Shown piece by piece: positions 59,323 to 64,000 of a DNA stretch of 64,000 nt (its first letter is position 1; the number at the start of each line of letters is the position of its first letter). The notes below the pieces were generated by a model, which did no database searches, was not told the DNA's origin, and worked only from the letters and a program-made list of their open reading frames with translations. A program made the translations under genes and the position numbers. Source of the stretch: Bacteroidia bacterium (GTDB lineage Bacteria; Bacteroidota; Bacteroidia; Bacteroidales; Azobacteroidaceae); assembly GCA_026000155.1 (NCBI GenBank), contig BNYG01000003.1:62001-126000 (forward strand), written 5' to 3'.

Positions 59323-60432
59323 ATGAATCAAGACCTGCTTTATCAAATCGGTATTACACTTGTGAAAGGGATCGGGAATATTACCGCCAAACAAGTGATT
59401 GAAACCTTGGGAGATGTTTCCCTGTTATTCAAAGAAAAAGCGTTTCTGTTGGAACGCATTCCGGGCATTTCCCGGAAAATCATTTCTGAAATCCATCATC
59501 CCGACGTATTAAAAAGGGCTGAAAAAGAAGTTTTATTTATTGAAAAGAATAAAATCATTCCGCTTTTTATCAAAAATGAAAATTATCCGGAGCGACTGAA
59601 AGAGTGTGTTGATTCTCCTGTTCTGCTGTATTTCAGGGGAAATGCCGACTTGAACACGAAAAAAATTATCAGCATTGTCGGAACGCGGAATGCCAGCAAT
59701 TATGGAAAAGAAGTGACGGAAAATTTGCTTCATGATATTTCTGCTTCCTATCCGGAAACGCTTATTGTCAGCGGACTGGCTTACGGAATCGACATTTGTT
59801 CCCACAAAGCAGCTTTGAAAAATAAACTTCCAACCGTAGGCGTGTTAGCCCATGGATTAGACCGGATTTATCCTCCCGTCCACCGGAATATTGCTGTCGA
59901 AATGCTTGAAAACGGAGGTTTATTGACCGATTTTATGAGTGAAACCAACCCCGACCGGCAAAATTTTGTGAAAAGGAACCGCATTGTAGCCGGCATTTCC
60001 GATTGCACGATTGTCATTGAATCGGCAGAAAAAGGTGGGGCTTTGATTACGGCCAACATTGCCGATTCGTACAATAAAGATGTTTTTGCCGTTCCCGGAA
60101 AAATAAGCGACCCGTATTCTGCGGGTTGCAACACGCTGATCAAATACAAAAAAGCAGCGTTAATTACTTGTGCCAAAGATATTTTCAGAGAAATGTGCTG
60201 GAACGAGGAAAAAGAAACGAAAAAACCGGCGGTTCAACGGACGATTTTCGTGGAACTGACTCCGGATGAACAGACAGTAGTGGATATTCTTTCCAAAAAA
60301 GAAAGTCTGCAATTGAACACTTTGTGCATTGAATTAAATATGCCGGTCAGTAAATTAGCGCCGGTATTATTTGAATTAGAGATGAAAGGGATTGTCCGGT
60401 GCATGCCGGGAGGAATTTATCGCTTGGTTTAG
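59323..60432 (+). CDS. dprA: DNA-processing protein DprA
   Basis: DprA binds incoming single-stranded DNA and loads RecA in natural transformation. The 369-residue protein has an N-terminal helical segment (GITLVKGIGNITAKQVIETL), the Rossmann core with SIVGTRNASNYGKEV near 117 and SGLAYGIDICSHKAAL near 145, GGLLTDF near 205, and a C-terminal winged helix (EQTVVDILSKKESLQLNTLCIELNM). It is conserved even in non-competent bacteria. It ends 12 bases before the hdrA promoter. Confidence 0.95.
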   Translation: MNQDLLYQIGITLVKGIGNITAKQVIETLGDVSLLFKEKAFLLERIPGISRKIISEIHHPDVLKRAEKEVLFIEKNKIIPLFIKNENYPERLKECVDSPVLLYFRGNADLNTKKIISIVGTRNASNYGKEVTENLLHDISASYPETLIVSGLAYGIDICSHKAALKNKLPTVGVLAHGLDRIYPPVHRNIAVEMLENGGLLTDFMSETNPDRQNFVKRNRIVAGISDCTIVIESAEKGGALITANIADSYNKDVFAVPGKISDPYSAGCNTLIKYKKAALITCAKDIFREMCWNEEKETKKPAVQRTIFVELTPDEQTVVDILSKKESLQLNTLCIELNMPVSKLAPVLFELEMKGIVRCMPGGIYRLV

Positions 60433-60452
60433 AAAAAAATTCGTTACTTTTG
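60424..60452 (+). promoter_or_regulatory. Promoter of hdrA-like gene
   Basis: TTG (60424-60426) and TACTTTTG (60445-60452) have 18 bases between and fit the -33/-7 consensus. It overlaps the 3' end of dprA and starts hdrA at 60483. Confidence 0.6.
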
Positions 60453-60482
60453 TATCTTATAAAATACTGTAATTAATACATT

Positions 60483-62483
60483 ATGTCGAAAATAGGAGTA
60501 TTTGTCTGCCATTGCGGGGAAAACATCGGCGCTACAGTGGATTGCGAAAGAGTAGCAAAAACGGCTTCGCAAATGGAAAGTGTTGCATTTGCTACCGATT
60601 ATAAATACATGTGTTCCGAACCGGGGCAATCGAAAATAAAAGACGCTATCCGCGAAAAAGGACTGGACGGCGTGGTGGTGGCCGCTTGTTCGCCGCGCAT
60701 GCACGAGCCGACTTTCCGCAAAGCGTGTTCCGAAGCGGGACTCAATCCGTATATGTGCGAAATGGCGAACATTCGCGAACACTGTTCGTGGGTGCATGAA
60801 AAAGGTGAAGCAACCACGGAAAAAGCCATCGACCTCGTGCAGATGCTGATCGAAAAAGTCAAACGCAACAAACCGCTGAATCCGATTAAAGTGCCCGTTA
60901 CCAAAAAGGCTTTGGTCATTGGCGGCGGGATTGCCGGGATACAGGCCAGCCTCGATATTGCCAACGCCGGACAAAAAGTTATTCTCGTCGAACGCGACCC
61001 GTCGATTGGCGGTCACATGTCGCAACTGTCGGAAACCTTTCCCACGCTCGACTGCTCGCAATGTATCCTTACGCCCCGGATGGTCGATGTGGCGCAACAT
61101 CCGAATATCACGCTTTATTCGTATGCCGAACTCGAAAAGCTGGGAGGTTTCATCGGAAATTTCACAGCCACCATTCGCTTGAAAGCCAAAAGCGTGGATT
61201 ACAAACTGTGTACAGGTTGTGGAGCCTGCACCACCAAATGCCCAACCAAGAAAATCCCCAGCGAATTCAACGAAGGATTGGGATTGAGGACAGCTATCTA
61301 CACGCCGTTCCCGCAAGCCGTTCCGAATAAGCCGGTTATCGACCGGGAAAACTGTCGCTATTACCTGACCGGCAAATGCAAAGTCTGCGAAAAAATATGT
61401 CCCACGGGCGCTATCCAATTCGACAAGGAAGACGAATTAATTACAGAAGAGGTAGGAGCTGTGGTATTAGCCACCGGTTTCAACGTTCTTAATACGGACT
61501 TTTTCCCAGAATACGGCTACGGAAAATATACCGATGTGATTACCGGATTGCAGTTCGAACGTTTAGCTTCGGCATCCGGCCCTACTTTGGGCGAAATACG
61601 CCGTCCTTCCGACGGAACGATTCCTAAAAAAATAGTGTTTATCGCCTGCGCCGGTTCACGCGACCCGGCGAAAGGTCTTCCCTATTGTTCCAAAATTTGT
61701 TGCATGTACACGGCAAAACATGCCATGCTGTATCAACACAAGGTTCATGACGGCGAATCGTACGTTTTTTACATGGATATTCGCGCCGGCGGCAAAAACT
61801 ATGAAGAATTTGTGCGCCGCGCCATTGAAGAAGACGGCGCCAACTATGTCCGCGGACGTGTAGCGCGCATTTATGAAAAAGACGGCAAACTGATAGTCAA
61901 AGGAGTAGATACGCTTCTGGATGCCAAGCCGGTTGAGATTGAAGCCGATATGGTGGTACTTGCTACGGCGGGCGTTTCCAATGGCGGTGCGGAAGAATTG
62001 GCTCAAAAACTGCACGTTTCTTACGACCCCTATAAATTTTTTGCAGAAGCGCATCCCAAATTGAAGCCGGTAGAAACCAATACGGCAGGGATTTATCTTT
62101 GCGGAGCTTGCCAAGCGCCGAAAGACATTCCCGATACGGTAAGTACGGCGTCAGGCGCTGCAGCTAAGGTAATCGGCTTGTTCTCCAATGCCGAACTGAC
62201 CCGCGAACCGACTATTGCCGTGGTGAATCGCATTGCAACGCATGATGTTTCGACCTGCGTTGGTTGTTTCCTCTGTGAAACGGCTTGTCCTTATCAGGCT
62301 ATCGAACACGAAGTGATAAAAAATCGCAACGGCGAAGTGATAAAAACAGTAGCGAGAGTGAACCCCGGTTTATGCCAGGGTTGCGGTACCTGCGTATCGT
62401 TTTGTCGTTCGAAATCCATTGATATTCAAGGGTTTTCTAATGAGCAGATGTTTGCTGAAGTGATGTCGATATTAGAGAATTAA
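60483..62483 (+). CDS. hdrA: HdrA-like heterodisulfide reductase subunit A family protein
   Basis: A 666-residue FAD-iron-sulfur electron-bifurcating subunit. The N-terminal domain starts with FVCHCGENIGA. The FAD-binding region has ALVIGGGIAGIQASLDIANA near 140 and GGHMSQLSETFPTLDCSQC near 170. Four-iron-cluster motifs are CTGCGACTTKCP (about 240), CKVCEKICP (about 300) and two further C-terminal ones (CVGCFLCETACP near 595, CQGCGTCVSFC near 640). HdrA couples ferredoxin, NADH or H2 oxidation to a second reaction with partners HdrB and HdrC. No hdrBC, Flx or Mvh genes are adjacent, so the electron partner is unknown. It is probably cytoplasmic. Confidence 0.93.
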   Translation: MSKIGVFVCHCGENIGATVDCERVAKTASQMESVAFATDYKYMCSEPGQSKIKDAIREKGLDGVVVAACSPRMHEPTFRKACSEAGLNPYMCEMANIREHCSWVHEKGEATTEKAIDLVQMLIEKVKRNKPLNPIKVPVTKKALVIGGGIAGIQASLDIANAGQKVILVERDPSIGGHMSQLSETFPTLDCSQCILTPRMVDVAQHPNITLYSYAELEKLGGFIGNFTATIRLKAKSVDYKLCTGCGACTTKCPTKKIPSEFNEGLGLRTAIYTPFPQAVPNKPVIDRENCRYYLTGKCKVCEKICPTGAIQFDKEDELITEEVGAVVLATGFNVLNTDFFPEYGYGKYTDVITGLQFERLASASGPTLGEIRRPSDGTIPKKIVFIACAGSRDPAKGLPYCSKICCMYTAKHAMLYQHKVHDGESYVFYMDIRAGGKNYEEFVRRAIEEDGANYVRGRVARIYEKDGKLIVKGVDTLLDAKPVEIEADMVVLATAGVSNGGAEELAQKLHVSYDPYKFFAEAHPKLKPVETNTAGIYLCGACQAPKDIPDTVSTASGAAAKVIGLFSNAELTREPTIAVVNRIATHDVSTCVGCFLCETACPYQAIEHEVIKNRNGEVIKTVARVNPGLCQGCGTCVSFCRSKSIDIQGFSNEQMFAEVMSILEN

Positions 62484-62529
62484 GACCGGCAAGCATAAAA
62501 AATTATCGAATCGAAAGGCATTATAACTC

Positions 62530-62665
62530 GCCAAATCTATATAAAAAACAATACTTTTGGCGAAATATAATTTATTATAAGCTGCCAAATCTATATAAAA
62601 AACAATACTTTTGGCGAAATATAATGTATTGTAACTTGCCGAATCTATATTTTTTAGTATATTTG
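62530..62665 (+). promoter_or_regulatory. Three tandem 54-bp repeats each carrying a promoter -7 box
   Basis: Units begin with GCC at 62530, 62584 and 62638, exactly 54 bp apart. The first two start GCCAAATCTATAT, contain TACTTTTG at 62552-62559 and 62606-62613, and end their inverted core with TTTGGC. The third, degenerate unit has the best promoter: TTG (62636-62638) and TATATTTG (62658-62665) 19 bases apart, just before the ATPase start at 62690. Confidence 0.7.
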
Positions 62666-62689
62666 CGGCAACTTATAAATATTTTCATT

Positions 62690-64000
62690 ATGAAAATAAT
62701 TGGAAGAAAAGAAGAACAAAAGTCTCTAACAGAATATATTGAATCAGGTTCTCCGGAATTTGTAGTCGTATATGGACGTAGACGGGTTGGGAAAACATTC
62801 TTGATAAAAGAATTTTTCAACAATCGGTTTTCGTTTTACCTTACAGGTTTAGCGAATACCGGTACAAAAAAACAATTGCGCAATTTTAATACGTCTATGC
62901 AAAAATACGGAAAAATGCCTTATCCGGTGGCAAATACGTGGTTTGATGCTTTTGAGCAACTGATTCATTTATTGGAACACTCATCGAAGAAAGGTAAAAA
63001 AGTCGTTTTTTTTGACGAATTGCCTTGGTTAGATACAGCTCGTTCGGGATTTATCACTGCATTAGAGCATTTTTGGAACGGATGGGCATCGTCCCGGCCG
63101 GATATCTTGCTGATTGTCTGTGGTTCTGCTACTTCGTGGATGATAAACAAATTGATTAAAAACCATGGCGGGTTGCACAACAGAGTCACCCAACGAATGG
63201 TTATCGAACCGTTTACATTGAATGAATGCGAAGAATTTTACCACGAAAACAATATTGTGATGAACAGGTATCAAATGCTGGAAAGTTACATGATAGTAGG
63301 CGGGATTCCCTATTATTTGAGCCTGATGAAAAAAGGATTCAGCTTAGCGCAGAACATAGATGCCTTGTGTTTCGCCAAAAAAGGCGCATTGCAGGAGGAA
63401 TTTTCAAGCCTTTATGCTTCGTTGTTCCGACATTCGGAAAATCACGTGAAAGTGGTGGAAGTGTTGGGCAAGAAAGCAAAAGGTTTGACACGGGAAGAAA
63501 TTATCAAAGCAAGTAAGTTGCAAGGTGGTGGATTGACAAAAACGCTGGAAGAATTGGAACAATGTGGATTCATTCGTAAATACAATGCGTTCGACAAAAA
63601 AAACAAATACAGTTTGTACCAGTTAATTGATTTTTATACGTTGTTTTACTTGAATTATATCCGTCACCATAAACATGGAGATGAACATTTTTGGACAAAT
63701 TTTGTGGACAATGCCCAGCACCGCGCTTGGAGCGGTTATGCCTTTGAGCAGGTTTGTTTGATGCATATCAAGCAGATAAAAAGCAAGTTAGGTATTGCGG
63801 GAGTGCTTACTTACACTGCTTCCTGGAGAAGTCAAAAATCAGACCCGGGCGCACAGGTGGATTTACTGATAGAACGTAATGATAATGTTATCAACCTTTG
63901 TGAGATGAAATACGCTCTAAAGGAATTTACAATAGATAAAAAATACGAAGAGAATCTCCGCAACAAAAAAGCGGCATTCATTGAAGAGACAAAAACTCGG
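62690..64000 (+). CDS. AAA ATPase with DUF234/PD-(D/E)XK C-terminal part (3' partial)
   Basis: The frame is open from ATG 62690 to the window edge (437 codons). The N-terminal ATPase has Walker A GRRRVGKT near 30, Walker B KKVVFFDELPWLD near 105 and VCGSATSWM as sensor-1-like segment. The middle has a winged-helix (LTREEIIKASKLQGGGLTKTLEELEQ, near 270) and the DUF234 pattern KYSLYQLIDFYTLFYLNYI. The C-terminal part carries PGAQVDLLIERN and LCEMKY, a PD-(D/E)XK nuclease-like core. Proteins of this ATPase_2/DUF234 type are abundant in Bacteroidota with unknown function, perhaps in defence or DNA binding. The last residues lie outside the window. Confidence 0.85.
   Translation, partial: MKIIGRKEEQKSLTEYIESGSPEFVVVYGRRRVGKTFLIKEFFNNRFSFYLTGLANTGTKKQLRNFNTSMQKYGKMPYPVANTWFDAFEQLIHLLEHSSKKGKKVVFFDELPWLDTARSGFITALEHFWNGWASSRPDILLIVCGSATSWMINKLIKNHGGLHNRVTQRMVIEPFTLNECEEFYHENNIVMNRYQMLESYMIVGGIPYYLSLMKKGFSLAQNIDALCFAKKGALQEEFSSLYASLFRHSENHVKVVEVLGKKAKGLTREEIIKASKLQGGGLTKTLEELEQCGFIRKYNAFDKKNKYSLYQLIDFYTLFYLNYIRHHKHGDEHFWTNFVDNAQHRAWSGYAFEQVCLMHIKQIKSKLGIAGVLTYTASWRSQKSDPGAQVDLLIERNDNVINLCEMKYALKEFTIDKKYEENLRNKKAAFIEETKTR

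Noticed and set aside
60444-61418. 324-codon open frame antisense to hdrA
   Set aside because: It arises from codon bias of the hdrA-like gene and lacks a signal, motif or start context.
62530-62665. CRISPR array
   Set aside because: The three units are contiguous 54-bp tandem copies with no unique spacers, and no cas genes are near.
1-64000. tRNA and rRNA genes
   Set aside because: I saw no GGTTCGAATCC-like T-loop in a foldable context and no conserved rRNA blocks on either strand.

Overview
The window reads as a chromosomal segment of a Bacteroidales bacterium (phylum Bacteroidota). The evidence is a Mfa/FimA-type fimbrial operon (DUF3575, DUF3868, Mfa1, Mfa2), TonB-dependent receptor paired with a DUF4249 lipoprotein, DUF5686, DUF5606, DUF5053 and LVIVD-repeat proteins, LytS/LytTR signalling, many type II lipoprotein signal peptides, and repeated matches to the Bacteroidota promoter -7 box TAnnTTTG. 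The lineage below order level cannot be fixed from this sequence. A catalase gene and a lone HdrA-like flavoprotein suggest an anaerobe with some oxidative-stress tolerance. No rRNA, tRNA or CRISPR array was seen.

Layout. 1-9139: tail of an outer-membrane protein, a lipoprotein run, catalase, a convergent DUF4249/TonB-receptor pair, and a LytS/LytTR two-component system. 9242-14766: a RhuM-like gene, a truncated trpS fused to the front of a DUF5686 gene, a RelE-type toxin-antitoxin pair with a frameshifted toxin, and an SLC13 transporter reduced by internal deletions. 14777-24862: housekeeping core (uvrC, dtd, nusB, yajC, ybbR-like, coaE, DUF5606, OmpA lipoprotein) interrupted by a small lipoprotein island. 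24970-29878: accessory island with gene remnants, a calcineurin-like phosphoesterase, a PD-(D/E)XK endonuclease of the PGN_0703 type, a GIY-YIG protein and two helix-turn-helix proteins with palindromic operators. 29920-35062: a tandem TldD/PmbA-like protein, a candidate structured RNA and a glycosyltransferase. 35037-41419: fimbrial operon on the minus strand. 41622-50144: DUF1080 and Gfo/Idh/MocA genes, mnmA, a small acetyltransferase, NlpE-like and DJ-1-like genes, the TonB-ExbD-ExbB motor, and nadK behind a CBS-less AcuB-like gene. 50151-56237: a decayed radical-SAM peptide (RiPP-like) export operon and a small DUF5053 module. 56494-64000: dusB, a U32 peptidase, thioesterase, dprA, hdrA and an AAA ATPase running off the end.

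Two themes stand out. First, several genes carry clean deletion junctions: trpS, the SLC13 transporter, the AcuB-like gene, the ABC/HlyD pair, the radical SAM gene, and metallo-beta-lactamase and YdeI-family remnants. This is either a genome undergoing frequent small deletions or an assembly collapsing strain variants, and read mapping would separate the two. Second, several families of palindromic repeats have entered coding sequences. One supplies part of the signal peptide of a DUF4249 lipoprotein, one supplies the stop codon of the U32 peptidase, and one supplies the C-terminal tail of the GIY-YIG protein.

The best candidates for an undescribed system are the palindrome-controlled HTH/GIY-YIG/endonuclease/phosphoesterase island (25171-29153), the radical-SAM/S41/peptidase-ABC operon in its decayed form (50151-55565), and the candidate structured RNA near 33473-33600.
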